Shown here: positions 8,514 through 17,589 of the stretch, in pieces
How the letters are laid out: each line of letters opens with the position of its first letter
How positions within the stretch are numbered: position 1 is the stretch's first letter
From: Pedobacter jejuensis
GTDB taxonomy: Bacteria; Bacteroidota; Bacteroidia; Sphingobacteriales; Sphingobacteriaceae
NCBI RefSeq assembly: GCF_003725795.1
Contig: NZ_RBEE01000012.1
Location: 62,001 to 126,000, forward strand
Length of the DNA: 64,000 bases
Reading direction: 5' to 3'
The notes under the pieces: generated by a model
Told to the model about the DNA's origin: nothing
The model's input: the letters and a program-made list of their open reading frames with translations, nothing else
The model's database searches: none
Program-made: the position numbers and the translations under genes

Positions 8514-10549
8514 ATTGTTTTTTTAGTATTGTTAAAAAATCGGATGAGTAGAATTTCTGCTGCAATAAAAATCAGCGACAAAATTAGGCAAAGTTTCCAT
8601 AAAGTTTGTCCGATTTTGTTGGCACCAGCAATTAATTTTACGGCATCTTTATCTGTATCGTAAACTTTTAAATTATTTGTTTCGGCAACATTATCAAGTT
8701 CAGCTTTGCTTAAATAATGCATATCTGATTCTGCCCTGCCGTTATCAAAACTATACACTGCTAGAAGTGAATCGGCTAGTAACAAATTGTAAAAGCCTGG
8801 TTTTTTAATTTGGTCGGCGGTATAAATTAGTGTTTTGCCGTCAACTTGTCTTACTTCGGGGATGGTTTCAAAGCTATTTGCAGTAAGCTTTAGGCTTTGG
8901 TTTTTACCCAAACTAATGCGTTTGCTTGCTAAAGTATTATCGTTACCTATGGTATAATACAGTGCGTTTTCTACACCGCTATTTAATGTTAGGCGAAACA
9001 TCAAAGGTACAAAAACCGGGTGACGAGCTAAATTGCCATCGTTTGCGTTTAAGCCTGTTGATGATAAATAAACTTGCCCGTTACCTACGCCATATTTGGA
9101 GAAATACAATTTGCCGCCAGGAAGCGACAAGATGCTTTCTTTATTGGCATTATTGGTTTCTACAAAATTAAAATATCGATTTACAGTTGGCAAATCGAGA
9201 TTTCTCGGAATTTCTTCGAAAACGGTTTTAAAAATTGGATGCTGTAAGTCTATCTTATCTACTCTTGCTGCCGTAGTATTTAAGCTTTGTATTTGCGGCA
9301 GCGATAATCCGCTTAAAAAGGAATTGTAAACCTGAATATCAGAATCCAAATCGGGAAATATTACGATTGAACCGCCAGTTTTTAAATATGTTTTTAGCTG
9401 TTGTGCTAAACCAGAAGATGGATTTTTTAATCCATTTAAAACGATTAAACCAAAATCGGCAAAATTACTGTAGTTAATATTGCTTTCAGCATTTTCGGTA
9501 AGTTTATAATAACTATCAGCGGCGAAAAGTGCTTTGATGTAATTCCCTGCGGTGACTCCATTGATACTCAAAACAGGCAAACTTGCATCAACTTTAAAGC
9601 TAAAAGAAAGCGAATCATCGAAAGTGACTGGGAAATCTTTTATGCTGATAACCCCCTTCTGCCATCCAGCTTTTAACCCCGAAAAATTTAAAGTATCTTT
9701 TTTAGTTTTTCCTGCCAGGATGGTTACCGAACTTAAGCCCTTTTGTTGGTTATTAATACTCAATTTTAAAGGAATATTTGTTGCTTCCTCCTCCGAATAA
9801 TTTTTGAGCTGAACCACCAGTTTTTCATTAGCTCCAGGCTGGTGGTTGGGCGAAAGCATCCAAACGCTATCTACAGCAACATTTGACAAAGCTGTGGCGT
9901 TTAGTTTCAGGAAAGAATATTGAATATCGGGTTTGGTTTCTAATTTTTTAATGGGTGCAATGTTTTTCTGGAAATCGCTAATCAGAAAACTATACTGACT
10001 TGCATTACCTGATAATACATTGGCTTGTCGGTTTAAAATTTGCTGCAAATTCCTGTTTGAGGCTGAAATTTTAACATCATCCAAAGCTTTCAGAAATTCT
10101 TCTTCGTTTAATAAGCGTTGATGCTTTCCCTCAAAATCGTTTGTTAACAGCTGAAATCTATCGTTAATTCCAAATCCTTTAATTAGTTCTTTAGCCCTGC
10201 GTTTTGCCTCATCTAGTAAATTTCCATCTTTGTTAACAGCCTCCATGCTATAAGAATTATCGATGTAAACACTTACGGCATTATTTAAAGCTGTTGTTTT
10301 TTGATTGTTTAAAGGAATGTATGGTTGTGCAAAGGCGAGTACCAGGAAGATTATCGCTAAAATTCGAGCGAAAAGAATGAGTAGATTTTTTAATTTTTCT
10401 TTTGAAGAGTTTTGTTGCTCAACCTCTTTTAAAAGCTGAACATTAGAGAAATAAACCTTTTTAAATTTTCGGAAATTGAATAAATGAATAATAATCGGGA
10501 TGGCAACCGATAATAGTGCGAAAAGAAAGCCTGGATACAGGAAATTCAT
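8510..10549 (-). CDS. BatA-domain membrane protein (VWA/DUF4159-like)
   Basis: A 679-residue protein with the N-terminal BatA double-membrane-segment domain (FLYPGFLFALLSVAIPIIIHL then FRKFKKVYFSN and a second helix ending near residue 77). A von Willebrand A-like fold follows, with the MIDAS-like DNSYSMEAV near residue 93 instead of a strict DxSxS. A glutaminase-like (class I GAT-like) domain fits residues 330-480, and a last helix lies at residues 652-672. Such proteins occur with aerotolerance (Bat) and MoxR modules, but here no MoxR or BatB gene is adjacent. Its TGA overlaps the ATG of the dihydroorotase-like gene by four bases, a conserved coupling in Bacteroidota that remains unexplained. 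Confidence 0.85.
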   Translation of the reverse strand: MNFLYPGFLFALLSVAIPIIIHLFNFRKFKKVYFSNVQLLKEVEQQNSSKEKLKNLLILFARILAIIFLVLAFAQPYIPLNNQKTTALNNAVSVYIDNSYSMEAVNKDGNLLDEAKRRAKELIKGFGINDRFQLLTNDFEGKHQRLLNEEEFLKALDDVKISASNRNLQQILNRQANVLSGNASQYSFLISDFQKNIAPIKKLETKPDIQYSFLKLNATALSNVAVDSVWMLSPNHQPGANEKLVVQLKNYSEEEATNIPLKLSINNQQKGLSSVTILAGKTKKDTLNFSGLKAGWQKGVISIKDFPVTFDDSLSFSFKVDASLPVLSINGVTAGNYIKALFAADSYYKLTENAESNINYSNFADFGLIVLNGLKNPSSGLAQQLKTYLKTGGSIVIFPDLDSDIQVYNSFLSGLSLPQIQSLNTTAARVDKIDLQHPIFKTVFEEIPRNLDLPTVNRYFNFVETNNANKESILSLPGGKLYFSKYGVGNGQVYLSSTGLNANDGNLARHPVFVPLMFRLTLNSGVENALYYTIGNDNTLASKRISLGKNQSLKLTANSFETIPEVRQVDGKTLIYTADQIKKPGFYNLLLADSLLAVYSFDNGRAESDMHYLSKAELDNVAETNNLKVYDTDKDAVKLIAGANKIGQTLWKLCLILSLIFIAAEILLIRFFNNTKKTI

Positions 10550-10599
10550 TAAAAACCAAAGATAGAAAAAAATCAGAAGTATGGTTAAAAAAATTCTTG

Positions 10600-10761
10600 T
10601 TAATGTTTAACCTCTACTATCTCAATTGCTGGCTTAACATTGTTCCAAAATTTGTAAAGTGCCTCATTATCAACTAACAATTGACGTAGTCTCTCACTTG
10701 GCGTTTTAGCCAACCAAATTTTTAATTGCAAATCATTTATTTCATCGGTGGTATCTTTCAC
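10600..10761 (-). CDS. Possible small protein gene with GTG start
   Basis: A 53-codon frame opens at a GTG (10761-10759) and ends with TAA at 10600-10602. Its product contains WLAKTPSERLRQLLVDNEAL, a pattern I associate with short Bacteroidota proteins in which a helix is followed by a TPxERLxQFL segment, often beside toxin-antitoxin-like genes. No ATG is available because an in-frame stop lies five codons upstream of the GTG, so the gene may be intact with a GTG start or a 5'-truncated remnant. It fills the gap between the SnoaL-like and batA-type genes, which otherwise would be empty. Confidence 0.4.
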   Translation of the reverse strand: MKDTTDEINDLQLKIWLAKTPSERLRQLLVDNEALYKFWNNVKPAIEIVEVKH

Positions 10762-10809
10762 TTTTTCAATAAGTTAAATGTTCCCAATTTTAATTTGTTT
10801 ATCCACTTA

Positions 10810-11214
10810 TTAATAAGCAAAACCCGGAAATTCTATATTTACAATTTTCCAACTACCGTTTTGTAAAGCGAAATATAGCTTAAAAGGTCCGCTAATTATT
10901 TTTGATCGTTTTTCAACCACTGCCCTAAACCCAGCAACACCTTCCACAAAACCCATTCCCTTCCCACCATTTAGCAATTCAAAATTAGCATCGATGATAT
11001 CATATCTACCACCAACATATTCATCGGATTTACCAAAAATTCCTTTTAATCTAGCTATAATTACATTTTTACCAACCACCTTTCCGCCGGGAAGAATAAA
11101 GAAATCGCTCAGTTCTTCGGTTATAGATTTTGATTGCTTAAACCACGAAGTGATAAACCTAATGGCACTATTTACAATATCAGCCTGGTGATTAAAGGTT
11201 GGAGTATCCTGCAT
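10810..11214 (-). CDS. SnoaL/NTF2-like small protein
   Basis: The 134-residue protein has the alternation expected of an NTF2-like fold: N-terminal helices (residues 9-35), a LPGGKVVGKNVIIARLKGIFG segment, then beta strands with FKLYFALQNGSWKIVNIEFPG at the C terminus. No signal peptide is present. Function cannot be read from sequence; members act as small-molecule isomerases or as binding domains. Its ATG lies 18 bases after the end of the L,D-transpeptidase gene on the same strand, so co-transcription is likely. Confidence 0.65.
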   Translation of the reverse strand: MQDTPTFNHQADIVNSAIRFITSWFKQSKSITEELSDFFILPGGKVVGKNVIIARLKGIFGKSDEYVGGRYDIIDANFELLNGGKGMGFVEGVAGFRAVVEKRSKIISGPFKLYFALQNGSWKIVNIEFPGFAY

Positions 11215-11232
11215 GCCGCAAAGCTACATCTT

Positions 11233-12798
11233 CTATCTAAATTTCTTCATAGCCGTCCAAAGTTTCTCATCCATACCATAAACATCCGGGCGATATTCAA
11301 TTTTATCGTTTTGAGCCCAAGCCGTAATGTAAGTGATAATCAATGGCACTTGTTTTTTCGGACCAAACCAGGCTGGTTTTAGCTGGAAAGATTTAGTCGT
11401 ATCAGCCTTAGCAGCCATACGTTTTTTATACCATTTTACGTGTGTACTATCAATCGGCGGCAAATCAACTTCGGCACGTAATTTATCGTAAGTGTAACTA
11501 TCGCCAACTAACTTTTCGGCAAACTCTAAAGGTTTCTCTACCCGCACACAACCATGACTAATCGCCCGGTTCGCTAAGTTAAAACCATTCTTATTGTTGG
11601 TATCATGAAGATAGATACTCGAACTATTATCGAAAATGAATTTGAACTTTCCTAATGCATTTCCTCCGCCAGAGCCTTGCTTAAATTTGAATGGTAATTT
11701 ATCGCGAGAATATTTGTTCCAGTTAATGGTATTTGGCTCGTTGATTAACTTGCCTTTATAATACACATTGATATTACTGTTGGATAAATAATAACGGTCC
11801 TTTCTAGCCATCCAATAAATCTCACTTTGTGCAATACTTACCGGAATATTCCATACCGGATTGGCTTGTATAGAGTTAATTTTACTGTATAATAATGGCG
11901 TTTCGTGATTTTTAGGCTTATCATCTAAATTACCAGATTTTGCAAAGGCTTTTAACTTCTCTTCATAACCGCTTTCTCGCTTTCCACCAACGCAAACCTT
12001 CATGCTAATTACGGTGTCGGCATTATCAAACCAGGTGAGTTTAAAATCAGGAATATTTACTTGCACATAATTCTCTCCCATTTCTGGCGTTTTCCAGCGA
12101 AAACGCTCCATATTTAATAGCAAAATTCGTTTTTCAGTTTCGTTATTAGAGTTTAAATATGCAGCCTGCAAAGCTTTGTATTGTTCAGACTTTGGCTGAA
12201 CGGCTTTTAAGGTATCCAATATGTTTTCGGAACTTAATAGACCAACCATTCCTGCACTATCTGGTCTACGCACTTTGATATAATATCTCGAAAAAATATT
12301 TCGGGGATTTATTACCCCATATTTTAAGTAGTTATTGTAATTTATATATGCATTTGCAGAGAGCAATTCTAATTGCGCAATGATGGGATAACTCTCGTCA
12401 ACATGCTTAAATTGATTAGCTGAAAGCTGATTTAAAAGAGATTTTATTTTTTCAGTTTTAAAAATCTTAGGATTAAAACCGTGCATTTCGCTGCGTTGTA
12501 GAAATACTGTAAGGGAATCCAATTCCCCAGTGGTGTAGAATTTTGTCACCAATTTTGGCTGGTTCTTATTACTTTCATAAAAGGCCTTTATCGTTTTTGG
12601 ATTGGTAAAACCAATAGATAAACTATCCATTGTTTTAGCAAAGACGCTATCATAAGCTACGGTATCAAAATCTTTGTAAATCTTGTTTTTAAAATGTTCA
12701 GACAATACTTTACCTATTTCTGGGGGAGATTTAAACCAGTTACAAGCCGAGACACAAACTATAAAAGGTATAATTAGAAAGCGAAGATTTTTCAACAC
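11233..12798 (-). CDS. L,D-transpeptidase lipoprotein (YcbB/YkuD type)
   Basis: A 521-residue peptidoglycan cross-linking enzyme. A lipobox V16-S17-A18-C19 follows a short hydrophobic core, so the protein should be lipid-anchored in the periplasm. A scaffold-like region (residues 80-240) precedes the YkuD catalytic domain, whose AISHGCVRVEKPLEF motif near residue 430 gives the catalytic Cys and His. The order (scaffold, YkuD, long C-terminal tail) and length match the YcbB-like L,D-transpeptidases that make 3-3 cross-links. The start is a GTG at 12798; a TTG one codon later is the only close alternative. It is divergent from the his leader region. Confidence 0.9.
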   Translation of the reverse strand: MLKNLRFLIIPFIVCVSACNWFKSPPEIGKVLSEHFKNKIYKDFDTVAYDSVFAKTMDSLSIGFTNPKTIKAFYESNKNQPKLVTKFYTTGELDSLTVFLQRSEMHGFNPKIFKTEKIKSLLNQLSANQFKHVDESYPIIAQLELLSANAYINYNNYLKYGVINPRNIFSRYYIKVRRPDSAGMVGLLSSENILDTLKAVQPKSEQYKALQAAYLNSNNETEKRILLLNMERFRWKTPEMGENYVQVNIPDFKLTWFDNADTVISMKVCVGGKRESGYEEKLKAFAKSGNLDDKPKNHETPLLYSKINSIQANPVWNIPVSIAQSEIYWMARKDRYYLSNSNINVYYKGKLINEPNTINWNKYSRDKLPFKFKQGSGGGNALGKFKFIFDNSSSIYLHDTNNKNGFNLANRAISHGCVRVEKPLEFAEKLVGDSYTYDKLRAEVDLPPIDSTHVKWYKKRMAAKADTTKSFQLKPAWFGPKKQVPLIITYITAWAQNDKIEYRPDVYGMDEKLWTAMKKFR

Positions 12799-12865
12799 GT
12801 GTAAGTTAATGCAATTAGATATAATTCTTAATTAGCAGTTATTGGCAAATTAAGTGCCATTATTT

Positions 12866-12895
12866 TTTGTTTTACGGTTTCAAACGCTATATTTG
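12866..12895 (+). promoter_or_regulatory. Putative Bacteroidota-type promoter of the his operon
   Basis: TTTG at 12866-12869 and TATATTTG at 12888-12895 are separated by 18 bases, close to the Bacteroidota -33 (TTTG) and -7 (TAnnTTTG) consensus. A transcript starting near 12902 would contain the leader peptide, a hairpin and the terminator before hisG. Read from sequence only. Confidence 0.6.
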
Positions 12896-12940
12896 CCACC
12901 GCTAGTCAGCTAAAGCATTGATATTGGCAGAAATAAAGAT

Positions 12941-12988
12941 ATGAAATTAACTTTGAACCATCACTTACATTTACATCATCGCCGATAG
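12941..12988 (+). CDS. hisL: Histidine leader peptide (MKLTLNHHLHLHHRR)
   Basis: A 15-codon ORF with ATG at 12941 and TAG at 12986-12988 encodes five His in residues 7-13 (positions 7, 8, 10, 12 and 13), with two Arg at the end. His makes up a third of the peptide, which is what a ribosome-stalling sensor of charged tRNA-His needs. It lies about 40 bases behind the predicted start of transcription and 79 bases before hisG. Immediately after the His codons is a GC-rich hairpin (ATCGCC/GGCGAT, 12978-12993, extendable outward with a two-base bulge to about 12967-13002), then a terminator at 13005-13028. Classical his leaders in enterobacteria have the same logic with a different sequence. Confidence 0.8.
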   Translation: MKLTLNHHLHLHHRR

Positions 12989-13004
12989 GCGATATGATAT
13001 GTTT

Positions 13005-13028
13005 GTTTTGTACTTCAAAACTTTTTTT
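13005..13028 (+). terminator. Attenuator terminator upstream of hisG
   Basis: A perfect 6-bp stem GTTTTG/CAAAAC (13005-13010 and 13016-13021) with a five-base loop is followed by seven T (13022-13028). It sits between the His-rich leader peptide and hisG, so it should end transcription unless leader translation stalls. The stem is AT-rich and weak by enterobacterial standards, and I could not see a clear mutually exclusive antiterminator by eye. Confidence 0.65.
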
Positions 13029-13066
13029 CCGAAAAATTATTTCTTGTTCATTCTATATTCAATACT

Positions 13067-13918
13067 TTGAAAACACTAAAAATTGCTATCCAGAAATCGG
13101 GTAGGTTAAACGAAAAATCCGTAGAAATATTAAAAAATTGTGGTCTTTCTTTCGAAAACTATAAGAGTTCTTTAATATCAACCGTTCAAAATTTTCCATT
13201 AGAAATTCTTTTTCTTAGGGATGATGATATCCCAGAATACGTTCAGGATGGCATTGCCGATTTAGGAATTGTAGGAGAAAATGTGATTACCGAAACTAAA
13301 GCCAATGTCGAATATTTACAACGTTTAGGCTTTGGAAAATGCACCCTAAAAATTGCCGTTCAAACCGGTAGTGATATCCAAAAATTAGAGGATTTAAATG
13401 GTAAAGCTATTGCCACTTCTTACCCGGTAATTCTAGAAAAATTCTTAGATGAAAAAGGTATAAAATCCGATATCAGAACCATCTCCGGTTCGGTAGAAAT
13501 TGGTCCGGGTTTAGGTTTAAGTGATGCGATTTTCGACATCGTTTCTACGGGCGGAACTTTAAAAAGTAATGGGCTTAAACCCTTCGCAGATGTGATGCAA
13601 TCGGAGGCTGTTTTAATCGGAAATAAATCAATAATAGACAACCCTGAAGTTGCAGAATTATTGCAAAGAATTCGTTCGGTGCTCAGTGCAAAATCAAACA
13701 AATATGTAGTACTAAATGTATCGAAAGATAACCTACAAAAAGTTGTTGACTTGTTGCCTGGAGTTAAAAGTCCAACGGTAGTTCCGCTCTTCGAACCGAA
13801 CTGGGTTGCTGTACATTCTGTAATTGCTGAAGAAGATTTTTGGGATAAAATTAACAGTCTTAAAGCGGCAGGTGCAGAAGGTATTTTGGTGATGCCAATA
13901 GAGAAAATCATCACCTAA
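13067..13918 (+). CDS. hisG: ATP phosphoribosyltransferase, long form
   Basis: HisG couples ATP to PRPP in the first, feedback-controlled step of histidine synthesis. At 283 residues this is the long form: a two-lobed periplasmic-binding-like catalytic domain (residues 1-208, with GIADLGIVGENVI near residue 62 and the phosphate-binding SGSVEIGPGLGLSDAIFDIVSTGGTLKSNGL region near 140) and a C-terminal ACT-like regulatory domain (residues 210-283) that binds histidine. No HisZ is needed for this form. The start is TTG at 13067, and no ATG is suitably placed. It is the first gene after the leader and attenuator. Confidence 0.95.
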   Translation: MKTLKIAIQKSGRLNEKSVEILKNCGLSFENYKSSLISTVQNFPLEILFLRDDDIPEYVQDGIADLGIVGENVITETKANVEYLQRLGFGKCTLKIAVQTGSDIQKLEDLNGKAIATSYPVILEKFLDEKGIKSDIRTISGSVEIGPGLGLSDAIFDIVSTGGTLKSNGLKPFADVMQSEAVLIGNKSIIDNPEVAELLQRIRSVLSAKSNKYVVLNVSKDNLQKVVDLLPGVKSPTVVPLFEPNWVAVHSVIAEEDFWDKINSLKAAGAEGILVMPIEKIIT

Positions 13919-13977
13919 ATTAGGTGAAAATTGCATAAACTCATATTAACTATTAGTTAATTTAAAATTATAAAACA

Positions 13978-15273
13978 TTGAAAGTCTATAACTATACAGG
14001 TTTATCTAAACAAAAAGTACAAGAACTCTGTTCTCGGCAAATTGAAGACGATAAATTGGTTGAAGAACGTGTTGCAGAAATCATAAATTCTGTAAAAAAA
14101 GATGGTGATAAAGCACTTTATAATTTTGCAAAAAACTTTGATAAAGTTGAATTAGAAAAACTTTATTTAGATGCAGCAGAATTAAAAGCCATTGCTGCTA
14201 CCATCCCTGTTGATGCAAAAAATGCTATCGATACGGCTTATCAAAACATTAAAACTTTTCATCAGTCTCAATATAAGGTTGAAGATAAGGTAGAAACCAT
14301 GCCTGGTGTGGTTTGCTGGCGAGAATCGAGAGCAATTGAGAAGGTAGGATTGTATATACCAGGCGGAACAGCAGTTTTACCAAGCACGTTTTTAATGTTA
14401 GCAACACCTGCTCTTATTGCAGGTTGTAAAGAAATAGTGGTTTGTTCACCCCCACAAAGTGATGGTAGAACTAACTGTTATTTGGCTTATTGCGCTGTTC
14501 TTTTAGGTATAGAGAAAATTTATTTGGTAGGTGGCGCACAAGCTGTTGCAGCAATGGCATTTGGTACCGAAACTGTGCCTCAAGTATATAAAATTTTTGG
14601 CCCTGGCAATCGCTACGTTACTACCGCAAAAACGATGGTACAAAATAAGGTGGCAATTGATATGCCGGCTGGTCCATCAGAGGTTTTAGTGGTAGCAGAT
14701 GACACTGCCAATCCGTCATTCGTAGCTGCCGACTTACTCGCACAAGCTGAACATGGAATTGATAGTCAGGCTGTTTTGGTTTCTACTTCAAACAAAATAA
14801 TATCTGAAACGTTAAAAGAAATTGACATTCAGCTTGCTAATTTGTCAAGAAGGGAAATCGCGGCTAAAGCCATCAACAATTCGTATGCTGTTTTAGTTGA
14901 TGATTTAGATACTGCAATGGAATTTTCTAATGAATATGCTCCTGAACATTTGATTTTAGCAACTGAAAAATTTGAAAGTCTAATACCACTGATAATCAAT
15001 GCCGGGTCGGTTTTCTTGGGAAATTTAACCCCAGAAAGCGTAGGTGATTATGCATCAGGAACAAATCATACATTACCTACAAGTGGCTTTGCTAAAGCAT
15101 ATTCGGGTGTTTCACTTGATGCTTTTGTTAAGAAAATAACATTTCAACATTTATCACCCAACGGCTTAAAAAATATTGGACCAACAGTAGAAGTAATAGC
15201 CGCAGCTGAAGGTTTAGATGCGCATAAAAATGCGGTTACGATTAGATTGAACAAAGTGGAAGGAATAAAGTAA
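13978..15273 (+). CDS. hisD: Histidinol dehydrogenase
   Basis: HisD performs the last two NAD-dependent oxidations, from histidinol to histidine. The 431-residue protein has GLYIPGGTAVLPSTFLM near residue 122, GPGNRYVTTAKTMV near residue 208, the DMPAGPSEVLVVAD segment near residue 230 and AEHGIDSQAV near residue 259, which holds zinc and catalytic residues. YAPEHLIL near residue 320 contributes the Glu-His catalytic pair. The start is TTG at 13978, 59 bases behind hisG. Length is normal for the family. Confidence 0.96.
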   Translation: MKVYNYTGLSKQKVQELCSRQIEDDKLVEERVAEIINSVKKDGDKALYNFAKNFDKVELEKLYLDAAELKAIAATIPVDAKNAIDTAYQNIKTFHQSQYKVEDKVETMPGVVCWRESRAIEKVGLYIPGGTAVLPSTFLMLATPALIAGCKEIVVCSPPQSDGRTNCYLAYCAVLLGIEKIYLVGGAQAVAAMAFGTETVPQVYKIFGPGNRYVTTAKTMVQNKVAIDMPAGPSEVLVVADDTANPSFVAADLLAQAEHGIDSQAVLVSTSNKIISETLKEIDIQLANLSRREIAAKAINNSYAVLVDDLDTAMEFSNEYAPEHLILATEKFESLIPLIINAGSVFLGNLTPESVGDYASGTNHTLPTSGFAKAYSGVSLDAFVKKITFQHLSPNGLKNIGPTVEVIAAAEGLDAHKNAVTIRLNKVEGIK

Positions 15274-15295
15274 AAGTTTAAGGCGCCATGCCTAT

Positions 15296-15329
15296 CCTTT
15301 TACCTTTTACCTTTTACCTTTTACCTTTA
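15296..15329. repeat. CCTTTTA heptamer repeat between hisD and hisC
   Basis: Four exact copies of CCTTTTA in tandem plus a shortened fifth (CCTTTA) fill the last half of the 60-base hisD-hisC spacer and stop five bases before the hisC start codon. A seven-base unit in front of a start codon can vary in copy number by slippage; any effect on hisC translation is speculative. Confidence 0.85.
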
Positions 15330-15333
15330 AAAA

Positions 15334-16374
15334 ATGGATATTAACGAATTAGTAAGAGAAAATATAAGAAACCTTAAACCATACTCAACCGCCAGAGATG
15401 AGTTTAAAGGTCAGGCATCAATATTTTTAGATGCCAATGAGAACAGTTACGGTTCTCCCCTACCCGCAAATTACAATCGCTACCCAGACCCTTTGCAACT
15501 GGATTTAAAGGATGCCATTAGTAAAATTAAAGGCGTTCCAATTGAAAATACTTTCTTGGGAAATGGTAGCGACGAAGCCATCGATTTATTATATCGTGCC
15601 TTTTGTAATCCGGGAAAAGACAATGTTATTATTTTGCCACCAACTTATGGCATGTATGAAGTTTCTGCAAACATAAATGATGTAGAAATCCGTAAAGTAA
15701 ATCTGCTTCCAAACTTTCAATTAGACCTCGAAAAAATTGCAGAAACAATTGATAAAAACACTAAAATAATTTTCATTTGTTCGCCAAATAATCCGACCGG
15801 AAATTCGATAAATAGAACAGATATTGAAACCATTTTAGCCAACTTTAAAGGCATCGTTGTTATCGATGAAGCTTACATAAATTATGCTAAACAAAAGACC
15901 TTTATTCAGGAGTTAACCGAGTATGGAAACCTGGTTGTTTTGCAAACTTTTTCTAAGGCTTGGGGACTCGCCGCACTCCGTTTGGGTATGGCATTTTCAT
16001 CAACAAAAGTTATCGATGTTTTGAATAAAATTAAGCCACCTTACAACATCAATCAGGCTACTCAAGACTTAGCTTTTGAGGCACTAAAAAACATCACTCA
16101 AGTAAACGAATGGATTAAAGAATCTGTATCGGAAAGAGAGCGACTTGCTGACCAGTTAAGCAACTTAAATATCGTTACAAAAGTTTATCCTTCGGATGCG
16201 AATTTTATTTTAGTTGCAGTAACCGATGCAACAAAAATTTACGATACTTTAGTGGAAGAGGGAATCATTGTTCGCGACCGCTCGAAAGTTATTTTGTGCG
16301 AGGGTTGTTTGAGGATAACGGTAGGAACCATTGAAGAAAATGATAAATTGATAACCATTCTGAAAAATTTCTAA
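15334..16374 (+). CDS. hisC: Histidinol-phosphate aminotransferase
   Basis: This 346-residue PLP enzyme converts imidazole-acetol phosphate and glutamate to histidinol phosphate. FLDANENSYGSP near residue 31 and the GNGSDEAIDLL motif near residue 76 form the cofactor phosphate site, CSPNNPTGN near residue 149 and VIDEAYINY near residue 175 are typical of class I aminotransferases, and Lys208 in TFSKAWGLAALRLG should form the Schiff base. It starts with ATG right after the CCTTTTA repeat and ends four bases before hisB. Confidence 0.95.
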   Translation: MDINELVRENIRNLKPYSTARDEFKGQASIFLDANENSYGSPLPANYNRYPDPLQLDLKDAISKIKGVPIENTFLGNGSDEAIDLLYRAFCNPGKDNVIILPPTYGMYEVSANINDVEIRKVNLLPNFQLDLEKIAETIDKNTKIIFICSPNNPTGNSINRTDIETILANFKGIVVIDEAYINYAKQKTFIQELTEYGNLVVLQTFSKAWGLAALRLGMAFSSTKVIDVLNKIKPPYNINQATQDLAFEALKNITQVNEWIKESVSERERLADQLSNLNIVTKVYPSDANFILVAVTDATKIYDTLVEEGIIVRDRSKVILCEGCLRITVGTIEENDKLITILKNF

Positions 16375-16378
16375 ATAG

Positions 16379-17512
16379 ATGAAGAAAGTATTATTTATTG
16401 ACCGTGACGGAACTTTAAATATCGAACCAGATGATGAACAAGTTGATAGTTTTGCTAAGCTCAAATTTTATCCACGCTCGTTATATTATCTTTCTAAAAT
16501 TGCGGCAGAAATGGATTACGAATTGGTAATGGTTACCAATCAGGATGGATTAGGAACATTATCAAATCCGGAGGAAAATTTTTGGCCCATCCATAATTTT
16601 ATGTTGGATACTTTTGCTGGCGAAGGTGTAAACTTTAGTGAAATTGTTATTGACAGAACTTTTGCGAGAAATAATGCTCCTACCCGCAAACCGGGCACAG
16701 CTTTGCTAACAAAATATTTTAGTAGCGACTACGATTTAAAAAATTCATACGTTATTGGAGATAGATTAAACGACGTTGTCTTGGCGAAAAACTTAGGTGC
16801 AAAAGCTATTTTCCTTCGTCAGAATGATGCGTTGGGTTCTACCGAAGCGCTAGATAAACATGAAACCTTACTTGATGTTATCGTTTTAGAAACTAAAAAA
16901 TGGGAAGATATTTATAACCTGCTGAAGGCTGGAAGTAGAAAAATTAACCATGTGCGCAAAACCAATGAAACCGATATTACCATAAATTTAGATTTAGACG
17001 GAACCGGCAAAGCTAAAATCGAAACGGGCTTAAACTTTTTCGACCACATGTTAGACCAAATTGCCAGACATGGAAGTGTTGATTTAGAAATCATAGCCAA
17101 AGGAGATTTACACATTGATGAGCACCATACAATAGAAGACACCGGAATTGCCCTTGGCGAGGCTTTTGCTAAAGGCTTAGGCAATAAACTAGGCATTGAA
17201 CGCTATGGTTTTTGCTTGCCAATGGATGATTGTTTAGCACAAGTTGCGATAGATTTCGGCGGAAGAAACTGGATTGTGTGGGATGCAGAATTTAAACGCG
17301 AAAAAGTTGGCGATGTGCCTACAGAGATGTTCTATCACTTCTTTAAATCTTTTAGTGATGCAGCAAAATGCAATCTAAACATAAAGGCTGAAGGTGATAA
17401 TGAACATCATAAAATTGAGGCTATCTTTAAGGCTTTCGCAAAAGCAATTAAAATGGCGATTAAGCGTGATGCGGAAAAAATGGTTTTGCCAAGCACAAAA
17501 GGGCTTTTGTAA
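16379..17512 (+). CDS. hisB: Bifunctional histidinol-phosphatase / imidazoleglycerol-phosphate dehydratase
   Basis: A 377-residue fusion of two his enzymes. Residues 1-165 are a HAD phosphatase with the nucleophile motif FIDRDGTLN (Asp8 and Asp10), [10 protein letters not shown] near residue 55 and VIGDRLNDV near residue 125. Residues 186-377 are the dehydratase, with [13 protein letters not shown] near residue 220 and the metal-binding [16 protein letters not shown] near residue 243. This fused HisB supplies both the sixth and the eighth steps, as in enterobacteria and many Bacteroidota. Only four bases separate it from hisC. Confidence 0.96.
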   Translation: MKKVLFIDRDGTLNIEPDDEQVDSFAKLKFYPRSLYYLSKIAAEMDYELVMVTNQDGLGTLSNPEENFWPIHNFMLDTFAGEGVNFSEIVIDRTFARNNAPTRKPGTALLTKYFSSDYDLKNSYVIGDRLNDVVLAKNLGAKAIFLRQNDALGSTEALDKHETLLDVIVLETKKWEDIYNLLKAGSRKINHVRKTNETDITINLDLDGTGKAKIETGLNFFDHMLDQIARHGSVDLEIIAKGDLHIDEHHTIEDTGIALGEAFAKGLGNKLGIERYGFCLPMDDCLAQVAIDFGGRNWIVWDAEFKREKVGDVPTEMFYHFFKSFSDAAKCNLNIKAEGDNEHHKIEAIFKAFAKAIKMAIKRDAEKMVLPSTKGLL

Positions 17513-17589
17513 ATGAACAAGGATAAATGAGCAAAGAACAATGACTAATGGTCTTTATTCTTTGTTCTTTAATCTTTAATCTTAGAAAA

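Noticed and set aside
13420..13914. 164-codon minus-strand ORF
   Set aside because: It is a shadow of hisG, which is firmly identified on the plus strand.
17548..17589. Upstream start for hisH
   Set aside because: These codons read through simple repeats; the family start MIGIINYG is at 17590.
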